A model generated the notes under the pieces. That model made no database searches and was not told where the DNA came from. It worked only from the letters and a program-made list of their open reading frames with translations. From Aegilops tauschii subsp. strangulata (Eukaryota > Streptophyta > Magnoliopsida > Poales > Poaceae), in assembly GCF_002575655.3 (NCBI RefSeq), contig NC_053037.3, forward strand, positions 326,457,294 through 326,521,293: a stretch of DNA of 64,000 bases. Direction: 5' to 3'. A program made the position numbers and the translations under genes. This document shows, in pieces, positions 1 through 16,290 of this stretch (position 1 is the first letter of the stretch; every line of letters starts with the position of its first letter).

Positions 1-585
1 TGCATCTCACAGCAGGCCTTGGGCCATGACTATTACTTGGCCTAAACCCTACAAGGTGCTTTTCTTCGGATTTTCAGTTAACCGGGACTTAAAACTGAAT
101 TTGACTGCACCAGTTCGGTCAGTCAATTCTACAAACTGAATTTTCAGCTGCCAACTGAAAAACCCGATAATTCAGTTTAATTTTTGCCCAGCTCTAGCTA
201 CATACATTGAAGTCCAAAATGTTATTCATTATGTCACGTCAACATTGGCTCATTTCACCTTCTTGTGAAAGCATATTAAGACAACATTGTCATCGGAGTT
301 AAAGTGTGGCCAATGTCGGTGTTCCAAAGTTCCAAACTGAAGCCAAAAATGCCATTCATTGTGTCATATTAGCATAGGTTTGTTTCACCTTCTTGTCAAG
401 CCATATGAAGACAACATTATTATTAGACGAGGTGAAGTGTGACAAATGACGGTGTGCCTAAGTTCCAAACTGTGACCCTGACCAATCTATTAAGCTCTGA
501 TGTGTGCCTTTTAGCTGTTTTGAACTCCTGCCGCTAATATAATAAAAGGTAGAGAAAGAAATATCATGGAACAATGAAAGGTTAC
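1..585 (-). other. Intron of the MAP kinase gene, running off the left edge
   Basis: No exon was recognised here. A good 5' splice site (AG then gtaacc on the minus strand) at 586/585 ends the last visible exon, so the rest of the C-terminal tail lies left of base 1. The stretch is AT-rich and contains a diverged tandem duplication, listed separately. Calling it intron is an inference from the splice site and the missing stop codon. Confidence 0.7.
209..471. repeat. Diverged tandem duplication, two units of about 130 bp
   Basis: Unit 1 (209-338) and unit 2 (339-471) share the same order of landmarks: gaag-cc-aaaatg, attcatt-tgtca, tttcaccttcttgt, gaca or aagacaacatt, aagtgtg, and tgttccaaact or agttccaaact at the end. 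The copies differ at many positions, so the duplication is not recent. It lies in the inferred intron of the kinase gene and shows no coding capacity. Confidence 0.75.
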
Positions 586-4650
<4,065 letters not shown>

Positions 4651-4919
4651 CTCGCCGCTCACCGGATCTCACCCGGAATCTCCTCGGCTCCCCCGTACCG
4701 TAAGGGCGGCAACACCAACACCAACACCAAGCCCGCCTCCGAACAGACACGGTCAGACACACGGCATTTGCTGGCGCCGGGCCGGGCCGGCGAGGCCGAA
4801 AAGCGCACACGCCGCAGGGCGCCGGCGGGCGGATCGTGAGACGAGGCGAGGCGACGAAGGGAGGGCGGGAAAACTCGGGGGAGACCCTAACCCTAGCGAC
4901 GGGGCGCCGGGGCAGGGCT

Positions 4920-4962
<43 letters not shown>

Positions 4963-5090
4963 GTTCCTCCTCCTCCTCTCCTGGTCTGCGCTCGCGCTCC
5001 GGGAGGGAATAAGAGAGGGAGAGAGAGAGAGGACGACGGGTGGAGAGGAGAGGAGGCAGGCAGTGTGTTTGGCTTGTTTTTGTTGCCATG
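4651..5090 (-). promoter_or_regulatory. Probable 5' UTR and promoter-proximal region of the kinase gene
   Basis: GC-rich sequence directly upstream of the kinase ATG. On the plus strand it holds a perfect CT run at 4924-4961, which reads as GA on the gene strand, plus a shorter GA run near 5018-5031. An accctaaccctag motif resembling a plant telo-box lies at 4884-4896. GA/CT runs are common in grass 5' UTRs. The transcription start cannot be placed from sequence alone. Confidence 0.5.
4924..4961. repeat. CT microsatellite, about 19 units
   Basis: Uninterrupted dinucleotide run of 38 bases, about 275 bases upstream of the kinase start codon. It is probably variable in length between accessions. 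Confidence 0.95.
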
Positions 5091-7172
5091 AAATGAAATG
5101 AAAGGAATCCTGCTTTGATTTCCGTGCGCGGGCGGACGAGATTGCCCCTCCCCGGTTGGCCGCCTGTCGTGGGTCGCGTGGCCTCGGGGTTGGTTGGAAG
5201 CCATTTCTCGCTTCAGGTTTGCTCCTCCTTCGCTGACCCGTTTTTATTTAATGCTGATGCGCCCTGCTGCTTGTATACGGTGGATTTACCGGTGGGCCGT
5301 CGGTGACGACGGGAAAATGGAGGTGGCTTTCCAAATGTCAAATCCCTTTTGGTATCTTCTCATAATCAGTGGTGGTTTATGCTCGATTCCATGGCCATTG
5401 TTATGGTTCTAATCTATTTTTGGACTGGTATTGTTTGAATTCTCACTCCGATGAGCCAGTGCCATTATCCGTTTGCGGTGTTTTAGGAATGGATATCATG
5501 ACATTTATTGCATACTATGCATATAATCCTTCTATCTAGAAGAAAAAATGCGTGAAACTTTTCTCCTGCGGATAACCACGGAGCTCGTGATCGAATGTTT
5601 AGCGGTTAATTACTCTCCTCCAAAATCCCGCAAAAAAATTACTCTTCTCTAATTTCCCGAAAAAAAATTACTCTCCTCCAATTCAGGGGTTGTGGCCTGA
5701 CTGGGGAAATAACGTACAAACGATTTCAGGATCGAGAAGGTGGAACGGACTCGAGGCGCCCGTCTTTGCTGCAACTCACGTGAAAGGAGTACATACCTGG
5801 CCGTTTAATTTAAATTTATTTGAATTTAAACATCAGACTAATACAGGAGGGGTTGTATCGAACCCGAAAAGCTCGGAGTGAAGCATGGTGCATAGACCAT
5901 TTAACACATAGTGCTTCGTGTGCAACCACAACTTGAATTTAATATATTTTGGTAGTTAAATGTCTTTTTGAAAAATTTCCAGGCGAAAAAAATCCAAAAA
6001 TACAGAGATTTTCCAAAAACGGATTTTCCTGCCCCTCCCAGAGAAAAAAAACAAAAATGAGGGGAAAAAACCTTGCTACATACTACATACACACCGATAA
6101 TCCAAAATAAGTAAATTTCGTTCTAATTTAGAGTCGGTATCTTTGAAACACAAAGTTGAAAGTGACACTAGATTACCGTCGCATTTCACTCAACGCTAAG
6201 AAAACTACGATGCATACATTCCCTTTATCTGGGAACAAATGGGAGTATAGACTTTTTATAGTCACCGGTGAGCAACTTTGCAAATAATATCCATACACAT
6301 ATTTTAGCAAGTAATCATAAAAATTGTGTGTTATAAAATTATAATTATAAACCTTGCCAATTCTATGATTGAAATATATCCCCTCGTTTGCTTCGTTTCT
6401 TCTACCACACCTTTCTTTTCTCCCTTTTGATTTTGGTTCTTAGCTTGCGACTCACTTTCGATCGATCGTTGGCCTCCATCTGGCTAAACAACGTGGTGGA
6501 CAACCAACGTGCTGCCCTCCTTTTTTTTTCTTCCCCTTTCTAGGAACGCCAACCAACGTGCTGCCCTTGTTTCTGTGATATGCGTATCTTGGCTATGCAC
6601 GTATCTGACTGTGACATTAGCACTTAAGCTACAGGTTAGTGGAGCTTAATAATTTGCTGGTGCCTGAGGATTAGGTGGCGGGCATTTGTTTTGGAATTGA
6701 AGTTTCAACTAATTAGTGTGCCCTTTAAGTTGCATCCTCAAGGGTGATGCTTTTCCAAAAATAAATAAAATGTTCCATTGTACGACTTTCTTCAGGGAAA
6801 GAATAGTTTGCTACTGCCATTTCAAATATGAGCGTTTCCTTGAGATTAATCAAGTTAATTCTGATGTGTCTTACGTATTCGTAAACCACCAGGAGATTAC
6901 CGGGAGCTTTCATATTCAGCATCAGCTGACACAACCACCAGACTACTATATCAAAAAGAAGAGAGGACCGCTAGAGGTTAGACTAGCTCTAAAAGCAAAG
7001 GGGGCGTTAAATGCTAGGGAATAGATTATATAGTATGTGTTTGGTTGTGTGAATAAGTTAAACTCCGGCTTTGGCCCGCTTTATCTCCGGAGGCAGGCTC
7101 ACGCACCCTTTTACAGATAAAATCGAATGATCAAACAATACAAGTGTTTGAGGAAACTGAGTAAGGCATTTT
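5091..7172. other. Upstream intergenic region, no gene recognised
   Basis: I see no convincing coding sequence in this stretch. Open frames on either strand are short and match no family I know. Small features are three imperfect copies of a ttactctcctccaa motif between about 5609 and 5683, and a repeated ccaaccaacgtgctgccct at about 6501 and 6549. The 5' part is presumably promoter of the divergent kinase gene. Confidence 0.5.
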
Positions 7173-7553
7173 GGAGACCGAGCTCCATGAAGGTCTTTAT
7201 TTTGAAACATTCAAAATTTAAACTTTTTAATTTCAAAAAATTCTAAAAATAAATGCACATGTTTGCAAGGATGTAATGTGTATGTGTGAAAAAATTCAGG
7301 ATGAAATACCTTGAATTGCGAGCTGTACAAATAAAACAAAATCATAGACTTTAAGGATGAACAGTGCATATGCTAAAAAGCCTTAGATTTGTCTTTTTTG
7401 TGTAGCTCTCATTTTAATGTATTCCGATCTGAAAATTTGCACACATGTTCATTATGCATCCAGGTATATGCGTAAATTTTTCAGAATTTTTTAAAACGAA
7501 AAAGTTTGAATTTTGATTTTTTCAAATTAAGGCCTTCATGGAGCTCGGTCCCC
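7173..7553. mobile_element. Inverted-repeat MITE, family not identified
   Basis: The left end (ggagaccgagctccatgaag) and the reverse complement of the right end (ggggaccgagctccatgaag) match with one mismatch in the first 20 bases. The similarity continues, less perfectly, for about 25 more. The interior is AT-rich with no reading frame. Size (381 bp) and structure fit a non-autonomous DNA transposon. I could not settle on a TSD, so the superfamily (Mutator or hAT, for example) is open. Confidence 0.7.
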
Positions 7554-8168
7554 GTTTGGCTTTTTTGGAGGAAACTCTCTTACAAAATTGGTCAAATAAT
7601 AGTTAGACAAAACAAGAAAAGCAACGGCACCAATACACAAGAAATGCACCAGAGGGCGCCCCTAGCTTGCCGCCAAGCAAGAGCACATGAGCGGCATGAA
7701 TGCAAAATAAGGTGCAGCAGGGACCGAACGCAAATAAACTGCGGCTCCTAGGAGAAACCGCCACACTCCATCACCGCCTTCCCATTGAATTCCTGCGGAA
7801 AGGTCCTTCTGCCCTCTCGCTTCGTATCAAGGATCACCAATCTTGCCAGCGAGCAGAGAGTACCAAGAGCCCGGACCATAGGGCCACATGTATATGAGAG
7901 GAGCAAACAAGGCTAACAAAAGACGGTGCCTGATATGCATAGTGTCACAGTCCATGCTAGCCCTATGACTGTACCGCACCGCCATTCGGAGAACATATAC
8001 TTCCCCCAATGATCCCTCCCCCTCACCCCAAGATCGTAACGACGGCACGCGCCGCCATCATGACGTTCGTCGCCTCATGCATGAGTTTTCATTGGGAGCA
8101 GGAACATGGGGAGGGAGGATTGCCTTAGCGGTGCCCCGGGAGGGACGCGACATCCGCGGGGCATCATC
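7554..8168. other. Unclassified DNA interrupted by copia element 1
   Basis: Moderately GC-rich sequence that continues, after element 1, at 16291. No intact reading frame or known domain was recognised. It may be an old, decayed repeat. Confidence 0.4.
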
Positions 8169-8173
8169 CGCGG

Positions 8174-9899
8174 TGTTGGGGAACGTAGTAATTTCAAAAA
8201 AATTCCTACGCACACGCAAGATCATGGTGATGCATAGCAACGAGAGGGGATAGTGTTGTCCACGTACCCTCGTAGACCGACAGCGGAAGCGTTATCACAA
8301 CGCGGTTGATGTAGTCGTATGTCTTCACGATCCGACCGATCAAGTACCGAACGCACGGCACCTCCGAGTTCTACACACGTTCAGCTCGATGACGTCCCTC
8401 GAACTCCGATCCAGCTGAGTGTTGAGGGAGAGTTTCGTCAGCACGACGGCGTGGTGACGATGATGATGTTCCACCGGCGCAGGGCTTCGCCTAAGCTCCG
8501 CAACGGTATTATCGAGGTGTAATATGGTGGAGGGGGGCACCGCACACGGCTAAGAGATCTCAAGGATCAATTGTTGTGTCTCTGGGGTGCCCCCCTGCCC
8601 CCGTATATAAAGGAGCAAGGGAGGAGGAGGCCGGCCCTAGGAGGGGGCGCACCAAGTGTGGAGTCCTACTAGGACTCCCTAGTCCTAGTAGGATTCCACC
8701 TCCCATATGGAATAGGAAAAGAGGAAGGGAAAAAGAGAAGGAAGGAAGGGGGCGCCCCCCTTCCCTAGTCCAATTCGGACCAGACCAAGGGGAGGGGTGC
8801 GGCCATCCTTGAGGCCCTTTTTCTTCTTTCCCGTATGGCCCAATAAGGCCTAATACGTATTCCCGTAACTCTCCGGTACTCCGAAAAATACGCGAATCAC
8901 TCGGAACCTTTCCGAAGTCCGAATATAGTCGTCCAATATATCGATCTTTACGTCTCAACCATTTCGAGACTCCTCGTCATGTCCCCGATCTCATCCGGGA
9001 CTCCGAACTCCTTCGGTACATCAACATACATAAACTCATAATAAAACTGTCATCGTAACTTTAAGCGTGCGGACCCTACGGGTTCGAGAACTATGTAGAC
9101 ATGACCGAGACACGTCTCCGGTCAATAACCAATAGCGGGGCCTGGATGCCCATATTGGCTCCCACATATTCTACGAAGATCTTTATCGGTCAGACCGCAT
9201 AACAACATACGTTGTTCCCTTTGTCATTGGTATGTTACTTGCCCGAGATTCGATCGTCGGTATCTCGATACCTAGTTCAATCTCGTTACCGGCAAGTCTC
9301 TTTACTTGTTCCGTAATACATCATCCCGCAACTAACTCATTAGTCACAATGCTTGCAAGGCTTATAGTGATGTGCATTACCGAGTGGGCCCAGAGATACC
9401 TCTCCGACAATCGGAGTGACAAATCCTAATCTCGAAATACGCCAACCCAACAAGTACCTTTGGAGACACCTGTAGAGCACCTTTATAATCACCCAGTTAC
9501 GTTGTGACGTTTGGTAGCACACAAAGTGTTCCTCCGGTAAACGGGAGTTGCATAATCTCATAGTCATAGGAACATGTATAAGTCATGAAGAAAGCAATAG
9601 CAACATACTAAACGATCGGGTGCTAAGCTAACGGAATGGGTCAAGTCAATCACGTCATTCTCCTAATGAGGTGATCTCGTTAATCAAATGACAACTCATG
9701 TCTATGGCTAGGAAACATAACCATCTTTGATTAACGAGCTAGTCAAGTAGAGGCATACTAGTGACACTCTGTTTGTCTATGTATTCACACATGTATTATG
9801 TTTCCGGTTAATACAATTCTAGCATGAATAATAAACATTTATCATGATATAAGGAAATATATAATACTTTATTATTGCCTCTAGGGCATATTTCCTTCA
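8174..9899 (-). repeat. 3' LTR of element 1 (1726 bp)
   Basis: Full-length LTR with the plus-strand start tgttggggaacg and end catatttccttca. A TATA-like tatataaa is visible near 8604-8611, reading tttatata on the element strand. It is followed by gtctcccacttgc, the complement of the polypurine tract. Confidence 0.95.
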
Positions 9900-9920
9900 G
9901 TCTCCCACTTGCACTAGAGT

Positions 9921-10075
9921 CAATAATCTAGTTCACATCGCCATGTGATTTAACATCAATAATTCACATCACCATGTGATTAACACCCATAGTTCACATC
10001 TCTATGTGACCAACTCTCAAAGGGTTTACTAGAGTCAATAATCTAGTTCACATCGCTATGTGATTAACACCCACA
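9921..10075. repeat. Short tandem repeats next to the polypurine tract of element 1
   Basis: Several copies of a unit reading roughly caataatctagttcacatc plus a g/c/ctatgtgatt tail lie side by side. The same arrangement occurs in element 3 at about 22080-22200 and is absent from elements 2 and 5, which have a single copy. Confidence 0.75.
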
Positions 10076-10109
10076 GAGTACTAAGGTGTGATCATGTTTT
10101 GATTGTGAG

Positions 10110-13100
10110 ATAATTTTAGTCAACGGGTCTGTCACATTCAGATGCGTAAGTATTTTGCAAATATCTATGTCTACAATGCTCTTCACGGAGCTACTCTAGC
10201 TAATTGCTCCCACTTTCAATATGTATCTAGACCGAGACTTAGAGTCATCTAGATTTAGTGTCAAAACTTGCATCGACGTAACCCTTTACGACGAACCTTT
10301 TGTCACTTCCATAATCGAGAAACATTTCCTTATTCCACTAAGGATAATTTTGACCGCTGTCCAGTGATCTACTCCTAGATCACTATTTTACTCCCTTGCC
10401 AAAATCAGTGTAGGGTATACAATAGATCTGGTACACAGCATGGCATACTTTATAGAACCTATGGCCAAGGCATAGGGAATGACTTTCATTCTCTTTCTAT
10501 CTTCTGCCGTGGTCGGGCTTTGAGTCTTACTCAATTTCACACCTTGTAACACAGGCAAGAACTCTTTCTTTGACTGTTCTATTTTGAACTACTTCAAAAT
10601 CTTGTTAAGGTATGTACTCATTGAAAAAAACTTATCAATCGTCTTGATCTATCTCTATAGATCTTGATGCTCAATATGTAAGCAGCTTTACCGAGGTCTA
10701 TCTTTGAAAAACTTCTTTCAAACACTCCTTTATGCTTTGCAGAATAATTCTACATTATTTCCGATCAACAATATGTCATTCACATATACTTATCAGAAAT
10801 GCTGTAGTGCTCCCACTCACTTTCTTGTAAATACAGGCTTCACCGCAAGTCTGTGTAACACTATATTCTTTGATCAACTTATCAAAGTGTATATTCCAAC
10901 TCCGAGATGCTTGCACCAGTCCATAGATGGATCGCTGGAGCTTGCATATTTTGTTAGCACCTTTAGGATTGACAAAACCTTCTGGTTGCATCATATACAA
11001 CTCTTCTTTAATAAATCCATTAAGGAATGCAGTTTTGTTTATCCATTTGCCATATTTCATAAAATGCGGCAATTGCTAACATGATTCGGACAGACTTAAG
11101 CATAGATACGAGTGAGAAACTCTCATCGTAGTCAACACTTTGAACTTGTCGAAAACCTTTTTTCGACAATTCTAGCTTTGTAGATAGTAACACTACTATC
11201 AGCGTCCGTCTTCCTCTTGAAGATCCATTTATTCTCAATTGCTTGCCGATCATCGGGCAAGTCAACCAAAGTCCACACTTTGTTCTCATACATGGATCTC
11301 ATCTCAGATTTCATGACCTCAAGCCATTTTGCGGAATCTGGGCTCACCATCGCTTCTTCATAGTTCGTAGGTTCGTCATGGTCTAGTAACATAACCTCCA
11401 GAACAGGATTACCGTACCACTCTGGTGCGGATCTTGATCTAGTTGACCTACGAAGTTCAGTAATAACTTGATTTGAAGTTTCATGATCATTATCATTAAC
11501 TTCCTCACTACTTGGTGTAGGTGTCGCAGAAACAGATTTCTGTGATGAACTACTTTCCAATAAGAGAGCAGGTACAGTTACCTCATCAAGTTCTACTTTC
11601 CTCCCACTCACTTCTTTCGAGAGAAACTCCTTCTCTAGAAAGGATCCATTCTTAGCAACGAATGTCTTGCCTTCGGATCTGTGATAGAAGGTGTACCCAA
11701 CTGTCTCCTTTGGGTATCCTATGAAGACACATTTCTCCGATTTGGGTTTGAGCTTATCAGGACGAAACATTTTCACATAAGCATCGCAACCCCAAACTTT
11801 TAAGAAACGACAACTTTCGTTTCTTGCTAAATCTCAGTTCATAAGGCGTCGTCTCAACGGATTTTGATGGTGCCCTATTTAACGTGAATGCAGCTGTCTT
11901 TAATGCATAACCCCAAAACGATAGTGGTAGATCGGTAAGATACATCATATATCGCACCATATCTAATAAAGTACGATTACGACGTTCGGACACACCATTA
12001 CACCATGGTGTTCGAGGTGGCATGAGTAGTGAAACTATTTCACATTGTTTTAACTGAAGGCCAAACTCGTAACTCAAATACTCTTCTCTACGATCAGATC
12101 ATAGAAACTTTATTTTCTTGTCACGATGATTTTCCACTTCACTCTGAAATTCTTTGAACTTTTCAAATGTTTCAGACTTATGTTTCATCAAGCAGATATA
12201 CCCATATCTGCTCAAATCATCTGTGAAGGTCAGAAAATAATGATACCTGCTACGAGCCTTAATATTCATCGGACCACATACATCTGTATGTATGATTTCC
12301 AACAAATCTGTTGCTCTCTCCATAGTTCCGGAGAACGGCGTTTTAGTCATCTTGCCCATGAGGCACGGTTCGCAAGCATCAAGTGATTCATAATCAAGTG
12401 ATTCCAAAATCCCATCAGTATGGAGTTTCTTCATGCGCTTTACACCAATATGACCTAAACGGCAGTGCCACAAATAAGTTGCACTGTCATTATTAACTTT
12501 GCATCTTTTGGCTTCATTATTATGAATATGTGTATCACTACGATCGAGATCCAACAAACCATTTTCGTTGGTGTGTATGACCATAAAAGGTTTTTATTCA
12601 TGTAAACAGAACAACAATTGTTCTCTAACTTAAATGAATAACCGTATTGCAATAAACATGATCAAATCATATTCATGCTCAACGCAAACACCAAATAACA
12701 CTTATTTAGTTTCAACACTAATCCCGAAAGTATAGGGAGTGTGCGATGATGATCATATCAATCTTGGAACTACTTCCAACACACATCGTCACCTCGCCTT
12801 TTACTAGTCTCTATTTATTCTGCAACTCCCATTTTCGAGTTACTACTCTTTAGCAACTGAACCAGTATCAAATACTGAGGGGTTGCTATAAACATTAGTA
12901 AGTACACATCAATAACATGTATATCCAATATACCTTTGTTCACTTTGCCATCCTTCTTATCCACCAAATACTTGGGGCAGTTCCGCCTCTAGTGACCAGT
13001 CCCTTTGCAGTAGAAGCACTTAGTCTCAGGCTTAGGTACAGACTTGGGCTTCTTCACTTGAGTAGCAACTTGCTTGCCATTCTTTTTGAAGTTCCCCTTC

Positions 13101-13790
13101 TTCCCTTTGCCCTTTTCTTGAAACTAGTTGTCTTGTTAACCATCAACACTTGATGTTTTTCTTGATTTCTACCTTTGTCGATTTCAGCATCACGAAGAGC
13201 TCGGGAATTACTTTCGTCATCCCTTGCATATTATAGTTCATCACGAAGTTCTACTAACTTGGTGATGGTGACTAGAGAATTATGTCAATCACTATTTTAT
13301 CTGGAAGATTAACTCCCACTTGATTCAAGCGATTGTAGTACCCAGACAATCTGAGCACATGCTCACTAGTTGTGCGATTCTCCTCCATCTTTTAGCCATA
13401 GATCTTGTTGGAGACTTCATATCTCTCAACTCGGGTATTTGCTTGAAATATTAACTTCAACTCCTGGAACATCTTATATGGTCCATGACGTTCAAACGTC
13501 TTTGAAGTCCCGATTCTAAGCCGTTAAGCATGGTGCACTAAACTATCAAGTAGTCATCATATTGAGCTAGCCAAACGTTCATAACGTCTGCATCTGCTCC
13601 TGCAATAGGTCTGTCACCTAGCGGTGCATCAAGGACATAATTTTTCTGTGCAGCAATGAGGATAATCCTCAGATCACGGATCCAATCCGCATCTTTGCTA
13701 CTAACATTTTTCAACATAATTTTTCTCTAGGAACATATCAAAAATAAACACAGGGAAGCAACAACGCGAGCTATTGATCTACAACATAAT
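10110..13790 (-). pseudogene. Broken gag-pol polyprotein of element 1
   Basis: In order on the minus strand there are traces of gag (about 13750-13100) with a zinc-knuckle region. Next come the integrase N-terminal HHCC part and catalytic core (12584-11757, motifs LWHCRLGHIG, HTDVCGPM, GVSERRNRT). The integrase C-terminus and RT entry follow (11776-11132), then RT (11289-10776, motifs TAFLNGF and SIYGLVQASRSW). Stops and frameshifts separate these pieces, so no complete protein can be made. RNase H keeps only the first catalytic region. About 235 bases carrying the later Glu and Asp motifs are missing compared with element 2. Confidence 0.88.
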
Positions 13791-15038
13791 TTGCAAAATA
13801 CTATCAGGACGAAGTTCATGATAAATTTAAGTTCAATTAATCATATTACTTAAGAACTCCCACTTAGATAGACATCCCTCTAATCATCTAAGTGATTACG
13901 TGATCCAAAGCAACTAAACCATGTCCGATTAACACGTGAGATGGAGTAGTTTCAATGGTGAACATCACTATGTTGATCATATCTACTATACGATTCACGC
14001 TCGACCTTTTGGTCTCTGTGTTCCGAGGCCATATCTGTATATGCTAGGCTCGTCAAGTTTAACCTGAGTATTCCGCGTGTGCAACTGTTTTGCACCCGTT
14101 GTATTTGAACGTAGAGCCTATCACACCCGATTAACACGTGGTGTCTCAGCACGAAGAACTTTTGCAACGGTGCATACTCAGGGAGAACACTTTTATCTTG
14201 AAATTTTAGTGAGAGATCATCTTATAATGCTACCGTCAATCAAAGCAAGATAAGATGCATAAAGGATTAACATCACATGCAATCAATATAAGTGATATGA
14301 TATGGCCATCATCATCTTGTGCTTGTGATCTCCATCTCCGAAGCACCGTGCTCGTGATCTCCATCTCCGAAGCACCGTCATGATCACCATCGTCACCGGC
14401 GCGACACCTTGATCTCCATCGTAGCATCGTTGTCGTCTCGCCAACTTATTGCTTTTACGACTATCGCTACCGTTTAGTGATAAAGTAAAACTATTACATG
14501 GCGATTGCATCTCATACAATAAAGCGACAACCATATGGCTCCTGCCAGTTGCCGATAACTCGGTTACAAAACATGATCATCTCATACAACACATTATATC
14601 ACATCAAGTCTTGACCATATCACATCACAACATGCCCTGCAAAAACAAGTTAGACGTCCTCTACTTTGTTGTTGCAAGTTTTACGTGGCTGCTACGGGCT
14701 TAGCAAGAACCGTTCTTACCTACGCATCAAAACCACAACGATAGTTTGTCAAGTTGGTGCTGTTTTAACCTTCGCAAGGACCGGGCGTAGCCACACTCGG
14801 TTCAACTAAAGTGAGAGAGACAGACACCCGCCAGTCACCTTTAAGCAACGAGTGCTCCAAACGGTGAAACCAGTCTCGCGTAAGCGTACGCGTAATGTCG
14901 GTCCGGGCCGCTTCATCTCACAATACCGCTGAACCAAAGTATGACATGCTGGTAAGCAGTATGATTTATATCGCCCACAACTCACTTGTGTTCTACTCGT
15001 GCATAGCATCAACGCATAAAACCAGGCTCGGATGCCAC

Positions 15039-16285
15039 TGTTGGGGAACGTAGTAATTTCAAAAAAATTCCTACGCACACGCAAGATCATGGTGATGCAT
15101 AGCAACGAAAGGGGATAGTGTTGTCCACGTACCCTCGTAGACCGACAGCGGAAGCGCTATCACAACGCGGTTGATGTAGTCGTACGTCTTCACGATCCGA
15201 CCGATCAAGTACCGAACGCACGGCACCTCCGAGTTCTACACACGTTCAGCTCGATGACGTCCCTCGAACTCCGATCCAGCCGGGTGTTGAGGGAGAGTTT
15301 CGTCAGCACGACGGCGTGGTGACGATGATGATGTTCCACCGGCGCAGGGCTTCGCCTAAGCTCCGCAACGGTATTATCGAGGTGTAATATGGTGGAGGGG
15401 GGCACCGCACACGGCTAAGAGATCTCAAGGATCAATTGTTGTGTCTCTGGGGTGCCCCCCTGCCCCCGTATATAAAGGAGCAAGGGAGGAGGAGGCCGGC
15501 CCTAGGAGGGGGCGCACCAAGTGTGGAGTCCTACTAGGACTCCCTAGTCCTAGTAGGATTCCACCTCCCATATGGAATAGGAAAAGAGGAAGGGAAAAAG
15601 AGAAGGAAGGAAGGGGGCGCCCCCCTTCCCTAGTCCAATTCGGACCAAACCAAGGGGAGGGGTGCGGCCACCCTTGAGGCCCTTTTTCTTCTTTCCCGTA
15701 TGGCCCAATAAGGCCCAATACGTATTCCCGTAACTCTCCGGTACTCCGAAAAATACGCGAATCACTCGGAACCTTTCCGAAGTCCGAATATAGTCGTCCA
15801 ATATATCGATCTTTACGTCTCGACCATTTCGAGACTCCTCGTCATGTCCCCGATCTCATCCGGGACTCCGAACTCCTTCGGTACATCAACATACATAAAC
15901 TCATAATAAAACTGTCATCGTAACTTTAAGCGTGCGGACCCTACGGGTTCGAGAACTATGTAGACATGACCGAGACACGTCTCCGGTCAATAACCAATAG
16001 CGGGGCCTGGATGCCCATATTGGCTCCCACATATTCTACGAAGATCTTTATCGGTCAGACCGCATAACAACATACGTTGTTCCCTTTGTCATTGGTATGT
16101 TACTTGCCCGAGATTCGATCGTCGGTATCTCGATACCTAGTTCAATCTCGTTACCGGCAAGTCTCTTTACTTGTTCCGTAATACATCATCCCGCAACTAA
16201 CTCATTATCATGAATAATAAACATTTATCATGATATAAGGAAATATATAATACTTTATTATTGCCTCTAGGGCATATTTCCTTCA
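15039..16285 (-). repeat. 5' LTR of element 1, internally deleted (1247 bp)
   Basis: Matches the left LTR except for a deletion of about 480 bases. At about 16207 the sequence jumps from the aactcatta region to tcatgaataataaac. A TATA-like box lies at 15469-15476. The primer-binding site flanks it on the left. The truncation removes the U3 part and must have arisen after insertion, because both TSDs are intact. Confidence 0.93.
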
Positions 16286-16290
16286 CGCGG

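Larger units (their letters stand above)
8174..16285 (-). mobile_element. Copia element 1, Angela/WIS/BARE1 type, minus orientation
   Basis: An LTR retrotransposon bounded by the 5-base duplication cgcgg (8169-8173 and 16286-16290). On the element strand the LTRs run from TGAAGGAAATATGCCC to CCCCAACA. The polypurine tract (aagtgggagac on the element strand) adjoins the left LTR. The primer site, starting TGGCATCCGAGCCTGG, adjoins the right LTR at about 15023-15038, which fixes the orientation. The two LTRs are nearly identical, with about ten mismatches seen by eye over the shared part. The right copy has lost about 480 bases. The polyprotein is full of stops and the RNase H region is shortened. 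Confidence 0.95.

Noticed and set aside
6100..6250. Possible Stowaway end (gggagtata near 6241)
   Set aside because: Only one end resembles the consensus. No matching inverted end or TA pair was found.
6716..7024. Plus-strand open frame of 102 codons upstream of the kinase
   Set aside because: No recognisable motif, no splice context, and the reverse strand has an equally long frame. Probably chance.
8560..8958. Open frames of 78-132 codons in GC-rich parts of the LTRs (repeated at 15425, 17143, 20768, 27569, 32694 and 43503)
   Set aside because: They recur on both strands at the same LTR position in every copia copy and reflect the purine/pyrimidine-rich LTR sequence. They are not proteins.
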